Source: Alphaproteobacteria bacterium
GTDB taxonomy: Bacteria > Pseudomonadota > Alphaproteobacteria > Micavibrionales > Micavibrionaceae
Reading direction: 5' to 3'
Assembly (NCBI GenBank): GCA_009995595.1
Contig: JAACPE010000001.1
Location: 1 to 64,000 of the forward strand
DNA length: 64,000 nt
Shown here: one piece after another, positions 34,814 through 43,939 of the stretch
Numbering within the stretch: position 1 is the first letter of the stretch
Layout of the letters: each line of letters starts with the position of its first letter
Made by a program: the position numbers and the translations under genes
The notes under the pieces: model-generated
What the model saw: only the letters and a program-made list of their open reading frames with translations
Told to the model about the DNA's origin: nothing
Database searches by the model: none

Positions 34814-35761
34814 ATGACCCAAGCCGCCATATCGATAAAAAATCTCGAAAAAACCTATGATAATGGCTTTAAAGCCCTATCCGGAGTGAATTTGGATGTA
34901 CGAGCGGGCGAAATATTTGCACTTTTGGGGCCAAACGGCGCGGGGAAAACAACGCTGATCGGCGCAGTTTGCGGGATTGTCCGTGCCACCGGAGGTTCAG
35001 TTGAAGTTTTTGGGCATGACAATATTGCTGATTATAAAGCCGCACGGTCTTACATTGGACTTGTCCCCCAAGAGCTGACGACTGACCTCTTTGAAACAGT
35101 CTGGAACACGGTCAGCTTCTCGCGTGAATTATTCGGTAAACCTGCAAACCCCTCCATGATAGAAGATATCTTGAAACGTTTGTCATTATGGGACAAAAAA
35201 GATTCTGAAATAAGAACGTTGTCCGGCGGTATGAAGCGCCGTGTCATGATCGCCAAAGCCCTGTCGCATGAGCCGCGTATATTATTTTTGGACGAGCCGT
35301 CAGCAGGCGTGGATGTCGAACTGCGAACATCCATGTGGCAACAGGTGCACTCACTAAAAGATATTGGCGTGACCATTATCCTTACAACCCATTACATCGA
35401 AGAAGCCGAAGAAATGGCTGACCGCGTCGGTATCATCAGCAAGGGCAATATCATTCTGGTTGATGAGAAAGACGCGCTCATGAAAAAAATGGGAAATAAG
35501 CAGGTTGTGTTTGATTTGCGGGAGCCGTTAAAAGCTATTCCAAAAACGCTTAGTCAATATAATCTGGTTTTAGAAAATGACGGTAACAAGCTTGTCTTCA
35601 CATACAGTCCGTTTGAGCAAGGGAATGATATTTCAAATGTCCTTGATAACTTGAAGGAAAATGGAATAAGACCGATTGACATACAGGTTCACCAAAGCTC
35701 GCTTGAAGAAATCTTCATCGGACTTCTCAATGAGAAAAATGTAAAGGATCAAGTAGCATGA
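34814..35761 (+). CDS. ABC transporter ATP-binding protein, YadG-like
   Basis: 315 residues. Walker A is GPNGAGKT (about 38-45), the signature LSGGMKRR (about 137-144) and Walker [12 protein letters not shown] (about 156-166), followed by the His switch TTHY. The C-terminal 90 residues fit the DUF4162-like tail of drug and polysaccharide exporters. Together with the permease it makes an ABC-2 exporter resembling E. coli YadG/YadH. It overlaps the permease gene by 4 nt. Confidence 0.93.
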   Translation: MTQAAISIKNLEKTYDNGFKALSGVNLDVRAGEIFALLGPNGAGKTTLIGAVCGIVRATGGSVEVFGHDNIADYKAARSYIGLVPQELTTDLFETVWNTVSFSRELFGKPANPSMIEDILKRLSLWDKKDSEIRTLSGGMKRRVMIAKALSHEPRILFLDEPSAGVDVELRTSMWQQVHSLKDIGVTIILTTHYIEEAEEMADRVGIISKGNIILVDEKDALMKKMGNKQVVFDLREPLKAIPKTLSQYNLVLENDGNKLVFTYSPFEQGNDISNVLDNLKENGIRPIDIQVHQSSLEEIFIGLLNEKNVKDQVA

Positions 35762-36519
35762 ATTGGCGCGGCATATGGGCGATTTATAAATTTGAAATGA
35801 AACGGGCTTTAAGGACGGTTGGGCAAAGTATTGCCTCACCCGTCATCTCGACTGTGCTTTATTTCGTGGTTTTTGGCGCGGCTTTGGGTTCGAAAATATC
35901 CAGTATTGATGGGGTTGAATATGGCGCGTTTATTGTCCCAGGCTTAATTATGCTAACAATTTTGGGGCAAAGCATCTCAAACGCATCATTTGGTATTTAT
36001 TTCCCTCGGTTTACAGGAACAATTTATGAAATCCTTTCTGCACCGCTATCTTTTTGGGAGGTGTCTTTGGCCTATGTCGGTGCATCGGCCACTAAATCCC
36101 TTGTCATCGGAATTATTGTTTTGGTGACAGCCGGATTTTTTGTACCCCTTGAAATTCAGCACCCCATATGGATGGCGTTTTTCCTGATTATGACCTGTAT
36201 CACCTTCAGTCTTATGGGTTTCATTATCGGCATATGGGCAGACGGGTTTGAAAAATTACAGATTATTCCTTTGTTGGTCATTACCCCGCTGACGTTTTTA
36301 GGCGGGAGTTTTTACGCCATTGATATGTTGCCGCCTTTTTGGCAGAGCGTGTCGCTTTTTAATCCTGTTGTTTATCTCATCAGCGGCTTTCGCTGGAGTT
36401 TTTATGAAAGCGCGGATGTCAGTCTATGGGTGAGTGTATCTATGGTTTGCGTTTTCACAGCCATTTCTATGGGCATCATTGCGTGGATTTTCAAAACAGG
36501 CTATGGCCTAAGAAAATAA
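35758..36519 (+). CDS. ABC-2 type permease, YadH-like
   Basis: 253 residues, six membrane segments. Matches E. coli YadH in PGLIMLTI, the central [12 protein letters not shown], the [10 protein letters not shown] and [22 protein letters not shown] stretches. It pairs with the ATPase upstream. It is the last gene of the TetR-controlled cluster; substrate unknown. Confidence 0.93.
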   Translation: MNWRGIWAIYKFEMKRALRTVGQSIASPVISTVLYFVVFGAALGSKISSIDGVEYGAFIVPGLIMLTILGQSISNASFGIYFPRFTGTIYEILSAPLSFWEVSLAYVGASATKSLVIGIIVLVTAGFFVPLEIQHPIWMAFFLIMTCITFSLMGFIIGIWADGFEKLQIIPLLVITPLTFLGGSFYAIDMLPPFWQSVSLFNPVVYLISGFRWSFYESADVSLWVSVSMVCVFTAISMGIIAWIFKTGYGLRK

Positions 36520-37165
36520 GAATGTTTTGCTTTCAGTCTATTCCTGCTTTTTACTTTACCAATCGTAGTAAATACTATTTTGCTTTTTCCTGAAGTATTA
36601 AATAAATCATCTATAGACGTATTATAGCAACCAAATGCCTCAAAATGCATAAGTGTTTTCAATGCATTGCAGGCAGAGAAAAACTTTTTGATACCGCCTT
36701 CAGTTTTTTAGCGCCATTGATATTCCTTAAGCTATCTAATCAAGCCACTGATTTTATTGCAATAAAGCTGTAGGGGGTTGTCCTGTAGTTTAAGATTGCT
36801 TTGCAAACCGGTTTGCATCCGAACAAAACCATTATCCCATAGGGCTGAAGTAACAGTCATAGGAAACGCCACATAAACTCTCAGGCATAAGCCGCAATAA
36901 GCCCAAAGAATATTTTGACCATCTCGATAAAGGGTATCTTGTTATGCCTTATGGCTTTAGTGCGGTAATACACGAATTGTATTGACGCGGAGCTTTAAAA
37001 CAGGTTTACTTCTGATAGTTTGATTATTACATATTAAGATGCCTGTTTTCCTTTCATATAGTGGTTGGTTTAATTGGGCTGAATGACTAAGTCGTCATCA
37101 GACATAAGAGCTAAACGCGTGTTGCGTGAAGCAAAATTACCAATATTGCATAAGGAGAAATTACA
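36520..37165. other. long intergenic region, csp leader and one palindrome
   Basis: No credible gene in 646 nt. It contains a perfect palindrome at 36802-36817 and ends in the 5' leader of the cold-shock gene (about 37080-37165, GGAGA before the ATG). Short open stretches between 36880 and 36990 could be the decayed end of a gene, but I cannot identify it. Confidence 0.6.
36802..36817. promoter_or_regulatory. LacI-family-like operator palindrome
   Basis: TGCAAACCGGTTTGCA is a perfect 16-bp palindrome with the central CG pair typical of LacI/GalR-family sites. No LacI gene is visible in the window, so this may be a remnant or a site for a distant regulator. Confidence 0.4.
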
Positions 37166-37372
37166 ATGGCAACAGGTACAGTAAAATGGTTCAATCCTAC
37201 TAAAGGTTTCGGTTTCATCGAGCCAACAAATGGCGGCGGCGATGTGTTTGTTCACATTAGCGCAGTTGAAGCGTCAGGCCTAAATGGTTTGAACGATGGT
37301 CAAAAAATTGAATTTGACGTTGAAGAGCAAAAAGGCAAGCAATCAGCTTGTAACTTAAGAGAAGCTGCATAA
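37166..37372 (+). CDS. cold-shock protein, CspA family (second copy)
   Basis: 68 residues, one cold-shock domain with KGFGFI (about 15-20) and VFVHIS (about 28-33). It is a paralogue of the gene at 2094; most differences are in the last third. A GGAGA site and a long leader suggest post-transcriptional control, as known for the family. A strong terminator follows. Confidence 0.96.
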   Translation: MATGTVKWFNPTKGFGFIEPTNGGGDVFVHISAVEASGLNGLNDGQKIEFDVEEQKGKQSACNLREAA

Positions 37373-37400
37373 TTTAAGCGCTCTTTTTTAGAGTTTTTAA

Positions 37401-37434
37401 AAACACGGGTTACTTCGGTAAGTCGTGTTTTTTT
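37401..37434 (+). terminator. terminator of the second cold-shock gene
   Basis: AAACACG (37401-37407) pairs with CGTGTTT (37424-37430), with an inner TTAC-TTCG-GTAA hairpin, followed by a T-run. Confidence 0.88.
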
Positions 37435-37488
37435 ATGGGTTAATAAGTAACGGTTCGTCCGTGCTTATTTTTTGTATTTTTTAATGAC

Positions 37489-38805
37489 TTAATCGCATTT
37501 TTTATCTTTTTCCCACGCGGGGGCGACGCAAAATTTGTGATGTGTATATGTCTTAAAGTTTTTGTAATTCGCTAAGGCCACGCTTGCATATAAGGTTAGT
37601 AGAGCCGTGACAATAAGGATCGCTTGATATTTTTTAGCCGATAAGGCGGGGTTTATTTTGGCCGCTACAAGTAATAAAAGCTGCCCACCATCAAAATGGG
37701 GGAGAGGAATAAGGTTCACAAACCCCACCACAATTGAAATAAGGGCTGTAAAAAATATAAATTTATAAATCCAGTTGAGAACGGGCTTATCACGAGCCGT
37801 TTCATCAGGTTTAAACTTTTCTTTATCCATCGGAAAAAGTTGCAAGGGGATTGTGGTAATGGCTGCAAATAATTCGCCTGACTGGATTGCGGCGACCTCA
37901 AAGGCGGCGCGAACGGGTAGCGGGTTATAAAAATGACTGCCTAATGTGCCGATAAAGAAATGATCGAAATGTTCTGCCTTGGGGGTCTGCAAATCTTTAT
38001 TAAGCACGCCATCAACCCATGCCCGATAGGGGCGAATTGTGCCATCGGTTGATTTAAACCCAATGGTCGCATATTGATCGATAACAGATAATAACGCCTG
38101 TCGCGCCGCATCCTTGTCTTTATTCGCGATGGCAACGCCATTAATCGAGGCAATACTCACAAGATCAAACGGTGCATGACGAACAATCACGCCTAAACGA
38201 CCGTGTTTTTTCTTCAGACCTTTCAGGTCAATATAATCGACAATTTCGGGTATTACTGTGGCTTGATGTATTTCATTTCCGCGCTGGATTGTAAATTCTA
38301 CGGGCTGTGGCGCGGGCTCTCTCGTGATTTTTAAAATATCCTCATAGCGCACTACGGGCTTCCCGTTCACTGTTAAGACGCGGTCATTGGTCTCCAATCC
38401 TGCTTTATCTGCAACGCCTCCAATTTCAATGCCCGCAAAGACAGGCGGCGTTGAGGGCTGACCCACCGTGGCAAAAAAGATAAAAAAGAGAGGGAAAACA
38501 GTTAAAAAGTTAAATAAAGGCCCAGCCAGAATGACGGCTATTGTCTTATAAAATGAGAGCGCCTTATAAGCTTCCCCATCAAGCCCAACATGAGCCCCTA
38601 GTGGAAAAAGCCGTAGCGTAAAAGTTGTTTCATTTTTTAATCTGCGCGTATAGAGCGCCTTGCCATATCCGATGCTAAAATCACGGGCATGCACACCATA
38701 AAGCCGCGCCATCAGATAATGCCCAAGCTCATGAAGGCTCAAGACGAGGAAAATAGCAGGGATAATTGTTAAAATCCGTATGATATAGTCGTGAAGATCG
38801 TCCAT
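37489..38805 (-). CDS. rseP: site-2 zinc metalloprotease, RseP/MmpA family
   Basis: 438 residues. The zinc motif HELGH is at 25-29 in the first membrane segment, and the third ligand lies in LPHFDGGQLL near the C-terminus. Two PDZ-like regions lie between (GGVADKAGLETNDRVLTVNGKP is the clear one). RseP cuts anti-sigma factors and remnant signal peptides inside the inner membrane. It is longer than the Caulobacter relative. It stands alone here; the usual dxr-rseP-bamA order is missing. Confidence 0.92.
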   Translation of the reverse strand: MDDLHDYIIRILTIIPAIFLVLSLHELGHYLMARLYGVHARDFSIGYGKALYTRRLKNETTFTLRLFPLGAHVGLDGEAYKALSFYKTIAVILAGPLFNFLTVFPLFFIFFATVGQPSTPPVFAGIEIGGVADKAGLETNDRVLTVNGKPVVRYEDILKITREPAPQPVEFTIQRGNEIHQATVIPEIVDYIDLKGLKKKHGRLGVIVRHAPFDLVSIASINGVAIANKDKDAARQALLSVIDQYATIGFKSTDGTIRPYRAWVDGVLNKDLQTPKAEHFDHFFIGTLGSHFYNPLPVRAAFEVAAIQSGELFAAITTIPLQLFPMDKEKFKPDETARDKPVLNWIYKFIFFTALISIVVGFVNLIPLPHFDGGQLLLLVAAKINPALSAKKYQAILIVTALLTLYASVALANYKNFKTYTHHKFCVAPAWEKDKKCD

Positions 38806-38967
38806 AAGACCCTGAAATAATTTGATTTAGAAAGCTATAGTATCGCACAACGCCAGAGGCGTGCAAATACAATAGGCTTTTGTGGGCATATAGATAATTT
38901 TCCTTGGTTTTATTTTCCAAAATGTATACTCTATCGTTATTCATAAGTACGACTAAGGGGAAATTCC

Positions 38968-41085
38968 ATGCGAGAAAAGCGCGTTCCAAGTAGAGTTCAT
39001 GTTGTCCGTCCACCACAAGACGACCAACAGGCCAATAGCCGCAATCTTGAGATTGTACGCATGCTTGCCCAAATTAGCGATAAGCTAAAACGCAGTGAGG
39101 CAGAGCGCTATGAATTACTGGGTGAATTGCGCGAATATCGTAAATCATTGAAAGAGCTTGAAGAAAAGGCCGACTATTCAAAAAAATCGGTAGTTGCACT
39201 TGAAAATAAAATGCAATCGCGTGATCAACTCGAGGCCGAGGTCTTCGCCCGTCAGGCGCGTTTTGAAAAATCGCTGAAAGAAACTGAAGAAAAAATTGTA
39301 AAATCGGCGGCTAACCAAGCCATTTTAAACAAAAAAATAATTGAGACCGAAGAAAAACAGACAGGCATTGATCAGCGCCTCGATGAATCAATTACCGAAC
39401 AAACCCGTCTCAGCCGTCAGGTTGAAATGACAGGCCAAGATAAATCTCGCATCATGCGTAAAGTAGAGCGCTTAGAAGAGATCGTTTTGGAAACGCAAGA
39501 CGCTCTTCGTGCCAAAGCCATGGTTTTGCTCACAGATCAGAGCAACGCAGCGCAGGCCGCCTTATCTGCGCCTGCTTATGGACAAATGCGCGGCGCCGAT
39601 GGCGCGATGATCGATGGCGAATCTATGCCGTGGATCGCGCGTGTGCTTAACTTTAAAACGCTCGGCGTGACCTCAATGGTTGTAGCGGCTATGCTTTCAG
39701 GGTGGGCTATTAATCAAGTCCAGCAACCTCAAATGCCGCAAATCGCAATCTTAGAGGGGGGCGGTATGGCGCGTCTTAATCTTGACGAACAACGTTGGGA
39801 ACCGCTGGTGATTAACAATAAAGCGGTGCCTTCGAATACTGTGAGTGATTTGGCAGCCCTCGAATCGCAAAAAATGTCATCTAGCTTGACCGGGTCAGAT
39901 ATGCAAGTAACACCAGCCACTCTTGGCGGTGAAATGGGAAGTGTAAGTGATTATAGCGATGAGCAATTGCTGGAAGCATTAGAAAAAAATCCAGAAGAAC
40001 TGGCCGCGCAGCTTAATGCGATTGAACCAGGAGCAACAAATCCTGCTGCGCAAGCCATAAGTCTTTCTGATGAGCCAACAGTAACAACGCCTGTTGCAAA
40101 TTTTGACAAAATGGCTTTTGCTCAAGATCCAAAAATCGCCAATCAAATTGCGGCGTCAAAATCAACAGACTCTCTGTCGTCACGTATGCAGCCCGATGCA
40201 AGCTTGCCTAATGTTATCCGTGATATCGAAACAAAAGCTTTTGACGGCGTGCCTGAGGCGCAACATGATTTGGCGGCTATTTACACGGCAGGCCATGGCG
40301 GCGTTAAGCAAAATTTTGATAAAGCCGCTTTTTGGTTCCGTGAAGCTTCCGATGCAGGCATTGCCAATGCTCAATATAATCTCGGGGTTTTACATCATCA
40401 GGGGCTTGGCGTTAATAAAGACCTTGATATTGCAATGTATTGGTATCGCGAGGCCGCAAAAAATGGTCACCCCGAAGCCCAATACAATCTTGGGATTGCG
40501 TATATCGAAGGTATCGGGACTGAGTACAACCCCCAGCTTGCCGCCGCATTTTTTGAGCGTGCCGCCAATAACGGAATTATGGAGGCCGCGTATAATCTCG
40601 GCCTTATCTATGAAAATGGTTTGCTTGGGCAAGCAAAACCCGATGAGGCGTTTTTATGGTATAAAATAGCGTCCGATCAAGGAAGCCCGGATGCCAAAGA
40701 AGCAATGGCACAATTAGCTAAAGCCGTGCAAATTGATATGCAAGACGTTGATAAGTTGGTTGAACGTATGCAAGAAATCAATGAAGCCGCAAAGGGACGA
40801 CGCGCTGGTCCTCTTGGTAAGGCGAAAACTTCTAATGCGTCACAAATCGCACCAAGTGCAGGGGGCGGCGGCGTAAATGAAGAACAGGCGCTTGTTGCGC
40901 AAGTGCAAGAATACTTGATGCTTACCAATTACTATCCTGGTCCTGCCGATGGTATAACTGGCCCACAAACAGTTGATGCGATCAGCGCGTATCAATCTGC
41001 AAATAATTTACCTGTAACAGGCCAAGCGAGTAAAAAACTGCTCGCCCATATGGTTAGCGGCGCGATTAAAACACTTAATAGATAA
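38968..41085 (+). CDS. PodJ-like polar organising protein with Sel1 repeats and peptidoglycan-binding domain
   Basis: 705 residues. A long coiled coil (about 20-190), one membrane helix (about 228-248), an acidic linker, at least four Sel1-type repeats (about 425-570; patterns such as AQYNLGVLHHQGLGV and AQYNLGIAYIEGIG), and a C-terminal peptidoglycan-binding domain (about 640-700, YYPGPADGITGPQT). This layout is that of alphaproteobacterial PodJ. The part before the membrane helix would lie in the cytosol and the repeats in the periplasm. AAGGGGA precedes the start. Confidence 0.85.
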   Translation: MREKRVPSRVHVVRPPQDDQQANSRNLEIVRMLAQISDKLKRSEAERYELLGELREYRKSLKELEEKADYSKKSVVALENKMQSRDQLEAEVFARQARFEKSLKETEEKIVKSAANQAILNKKIIETEEKQTGIDQRLDESITEQTRLSRQVEMTGQDKSRIMRKVERLEEIVLETQDALRAKAMVLLTDQSNAAQAALSAPAYGQMRGADGAMIDGESMPWIARVLNFKTLGVTSMVVAAMLSGWAINQVQQPQMPQIAILEGGGMARLNLDEQRWEPLVINNKAVPSNTVSDLAALESQKMSSSLTGSDMQVTPATLGGEMGSVSDYSDEQLLEALEKNPEELAAQLNAIEPGATNPAAQAISLSDEPTVTTPVANFDKMAFAQDPKIANQIAASKSTDSLSSRMQPDASLPNVIRDIETKAFDGVPEAQHDLAAIYTAGHGGVKQNFDKAAFWFREASDAGIANAQYNLGVLHHQGLGVNKDLDIAMYWYREAAKNGHPEAQYNLGIAYIEGIGTEYNPQLAAAFFERAANNGIMEAAYNLGLIYENGLLGQAKPDEAFLWYKIASDQGSPDAKEAMAQLAKAVQIDMQDVDKLVERMQEINEAAKGRRAGPLGKAKTSNASQIAPSAGGGGVNEEQALVAQVQEYLMLTNYYPGPADGITGPQTVDAISAYQSANNLPVTGQASKKLLAHMVSGAIKTLNR

Positions 41086-41094
41086 TATTAATCT

Positions 41095-41976
41095 TTATGA
41101 CTTTAACGTGACGGCCTGTACCCACCATTCGGGGTGCAGGTTTTTTATTATCTGCGCTGCGTGTTGAGCGCTTTGGACAGTGTCAAACAAACCAAAGCAT
41201 GCCGAGCCACTGCCACTCATCGACGCGTATAAAATATTATCCTGCGCTTTGATGGCGTTCAAAACCTCTTGAATATCGGGAATAAGAGTGCTTGCCGGGG
41301 CGTATAAATCATTACGTGTGGTTTTTAAAAACGCCATAAGCGCGTCACGCGATTCAAACTTGTTTGGTATGTCTATCTCACCCGAAAACTTAAAAGCTTT
41401 GCTGAAAACATCTTTTGTGCTGCATTGTTTATTGGGATGGATCAGCAGGGCAGGGATATCAAACAGATCAGGCGCTTTAAAAACATCCTCTCCGGTGCCT
41501 TTGATCTGACAAGGTGCGTTGTTAAAGCAAGCGGGGACATCAGCGCCCAGTGCGAAAAGTAACTGTTTAAAAGTATCACTTTGGCTATCTATATCCCATA
41601 GATCACATAGCGCACGTATCAGCGCCGCCGCATCGGCAGATCCGCCGCCCAAGCCCGCACCAAGGGGAATATTTTTAGTCAGCGTGATATCAAAGGCAGG
41701 TGTTTGTCCTGCTCGTTTCGCTATGACCCATAGCGCCTTTATAAGAATGTTGGATGAGTTTTCACTCGTGTCTTTTTCACTCGTGTTTAAGGCGCCCGCA
41801 TAATCACCGTGCAGGGTTAACCCAAGCGTATCAGATGGCTTTAGCGTCACATGGTCACCAAAATCAGCAAACATGATCAGGGATTGCAAATTATGATAAC
41901 CATTATCCCGCCGCCCCAAGACATGCAAAAAGAGATTAATCTTGGCAGGAGCCAGTATTGTAATCGGCGTCTTCAT
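41095..41976 (-). CDS. ispE: 4-(cytidine 5'-diphospho)-2-C-methyl-D-erythritol kinase
   Basis: 293 residues, GHMP kinase. The N-terminal APAKINLFLHV (about 9-19) and the ATP loop PLGAGLGGGSADAAA (about 106-120) are conserved, and the late SGSGSACFGLF motif closes the active site. It phosphorylates CDP-methylerythritol in the non-mevalonate isoprenoid path. It follows the TPR gene by 18 nt on the same strand, so they may be co-transcribed. Confidence 0.96.
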   Translation of the reverse strand: MKTPITILAPAKINLFLHVLGRRDNGYHNLQSLIMFADFGDHVTLKPSDTLGLTLHGDYAGALNTSEKDTSENSSNILIKALWVIAKRAGQTPAFDITLTKNIPLGAGLGGGSADAAALIRALCDLWDIDSQSDTFKQLLFALGADVPACFNNAPCQIKGTGEDVFKAPDLFDIPALLIHPNKQCSTKDVFSKAFKFSGEIDIPNKFESRDALMAFLKTTRNDLYAPASTLIPDIQEVLNAIKAQDNILYASMSGSGSACFGLFDTVQSAQHAAQIIKNLHPEWWVQAVTLKS

Positions 41977-41994
41977 AGCGATAGGCCTTTAAAA

Positions 41995-43908
41995 CTAATC
42001 CGCTAATTCTTCAAGAGGGGCTTGCGCGGGTGATTGTACCGTTTCATGGTCAGTCTTTTGAGTTGCCTGCGTTTCAGAGATTTTTTCTGCTGCTATTTTG
42101 TGATTATCATTTATGGCATTTGGCATTGGCTCAAGACCATTTTTAAGCTTGTCTTGTATAGCCATTTTAATCTCATCATCTTTGGCATGGTTATAGGCAC
42201 GTTCCCATTGAAAGCGGGCTTCAATACGCCGGTCATTCACCCAATACGCATCACCAAGGTGGTCGTTGATAACAGGGTCATAGGGCAACAACTCAACCGC
42301 ACGTTCTAAATGCGGGATGGCTTTATCAAACTCATTCATGCGGAATAAAACCCAGCCCAATGAATCGGCAATATACCCATCATCAGGTTTGAGAAAAACG
42401 GCGCGTTTAATCATATCAAGTGATTTTTCCAGATTCACACCCTGATCTGCCCAGCTATAGCCAAGATAGTTTAAAATGTAAGGATGGTTTGGTTGAAACT
42501 CAAGCGCAGCAAGCAAATCTTTTTCTGATTTTTCAAATTCTTTGATTTGTTCATAGGCCATACCGCGGGCATACAGTAAGTGCCAATATTCACGCGGTAA
42601 AGGCGTGCCAATATCTTGTTCTGCTTGGTCATAAATTTTAATTGCTTCAAGATTATTTTCATTGGCGCGGTGGATATGGCCAATTTGAATGAGCGCCTCA
42701 ATATTATTTTTATTTTTATAAAGGTCATCCAAAATCGCAATTGCTTTATCTGTTTGTTTTAAATCTTCATAAAGCGTTGCGGCTTCAATTTGGGCGTCTT
42801 CATACAGATCATCTTTTTTATCAATACTGGTAAAATATTCAATAGCATCTTCTTTTTGATCGCTACGCGCCAAGATACTGCCAATAATGACTTTCGAGCG
42901 TGCAAGGCTTGGTTTGAGATGAAGGGCCATGTTTGAAAAAACGAGCGCACTATCATCGCTTTGGTCACGATATAAAATTTCCGCCATGTGTAAAAATACC
43001 AGCGCCGCCCCATCTTTGGGGTTTTGCACTTTGGGCGTTTTGATAAGAGATAAAATCTTCTCTTTACTCTCATCCTCAAGCGCCTCAATTTTTTGCTCAA
43101 GCGGTGCATAGGTGAAGCCAGAAGATTGTATCAAGTTGTACAGCTCTAACGCTTTTTTGGGTTTATCAATGGCAACATACAGATCGCCAATTTTTTCCAA
43201 ATCATGCGGGTCTACATCACCGCTCGTTAAGCTTTTTTCGACATAAGGGAGTGCCTTTTCGGTATTGCCCGTATATTGACCAATCAAAAGCGCATGATAC
43301 GCATAAAGGGAGTTAAGCGGCATTGTCGAGATTTCAAATTTATCTGTACCAGAATGCGCCCATGCTTCTAATACAGGCGTAATGAAACTCCCAAGGCTAT
43401 TTTCGGGTACAGCCTTAATAGAGGTAAGCGCGGCGCTATAATCCTGGCGATCAAAATCATCCATGATGAGAAATAACGTAGCCAGTGCGTTTGTTGGGTC
43501 ATTGGCACTGACTTTACGTGATAAAGATATGGCGCGGTTGATCTCTCCTGATCCCATGGCCAATACCATGGCTTGTTTTTCCAGATTGATATCACTGTTA
43601 TCTTTTTCAAGAACTTTGCTGAGATAGTCAGAGGCCGTTTTCCAATCTTTGCGGCGCTGGGCAAATTGCCCTGATAAATAATTTCCTGCGCTTGTTTCTT
43701 TATAATATAAAGGCTGTGGCCCAATAGCGGCGAGATAATCTTCTAAAGTCAATTGTGTTTCATCATGCGGGTGAAAATAATCAGGCATTGTTCGCTCGGA
43801 AATTTTAAACCCGACAACGAGCGCAATCGCACATATCGGAAAAATCAAAAGATTTTTCAATCCTGATTTTTTGGTCTCTGGTTTTTTTTCAATGGCTCTA
43901 TCGTGCAT
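41995..43908 (-). CDS. membrane-anchored TPR protein
   Basis: 637 residues. A short cytosolic start and one hydrophobic segment (about 18-37) anchor it in the inner membrane; the rest (about 85-600) is a series of tetratricopeptide repeats (for example ILNYLGYSWADQG, YIADSLGWVLFRMNEF and INDHLGDAYWVNDR). The repeats serve protein-protein binding, probably in the periplasm. The position between ispE and ETF-QO is common in alphaproteobacteria. No enzymatic motif. Confidence 0.9.
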   Translation of the reverse strand: MHDRAIEKKPETKKSGLKNLLIFPICAIALVVGFKISERTMPDYFHPHDETQLTLEDYLAAIGPQPLYYKETSAGNYLSGQFAQRRKDWKTASDYLSKVLEKDNSDINLEKQAMVLAMGSGEINRAISLSRKVSANDPTNALATLFLIMDDFDRQDYSAALTSIKAVPENSLGSFITPVLEAWAHSGTDKFEISTMPLNSLYAYHALLIGQYTGNTEKALPYVEKSLTSGDVDPHDLEKIGDLYVAIDKPKKALELYNLIQSSGFTYAPLEQKIEALEDESKEKILSLIKTPKVQNPKDGAALVFLHMAEILYRDQSDDSALVFSNMALHLKPSLARSKVIIGSILARSDQKEDAIEYFTSIDKKDDLYEDAQIEAATLYEDLKQTDKAIAILDDLYKNKNNIEALIQIGHIHRANENNLEAIKIYDQAEQDIGTPLPREYWHLLYARGMAYEQIKEFEKSEKDLLAALEFQPNHPYILNYLGYSWADQGVNLEKSLDMIKRAVFLKPDDGYIADSLGWVLFRMNEFDKAIPHLERAVELLPYDPVINDHLGDAYWVNDRRIEARFQWERAYNHAKDDEIKMAIQDKLKNGLEPMPNAINDNHKIAAEKISETQATQKTDHETVQSPAQAPLEELAD

Positions 43909-43939
43909 AATATTCCTAATAACTGATTATTTTCTGTTC

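Noticed and set aside
27197-36519. Second element boundary beyond 27.2 kb
   Set aside because: I looked for a third copy of the 50-bp tRNA fragment or another tRNA up to 37 kb and saw none, so the restriction system is placed outside the element.
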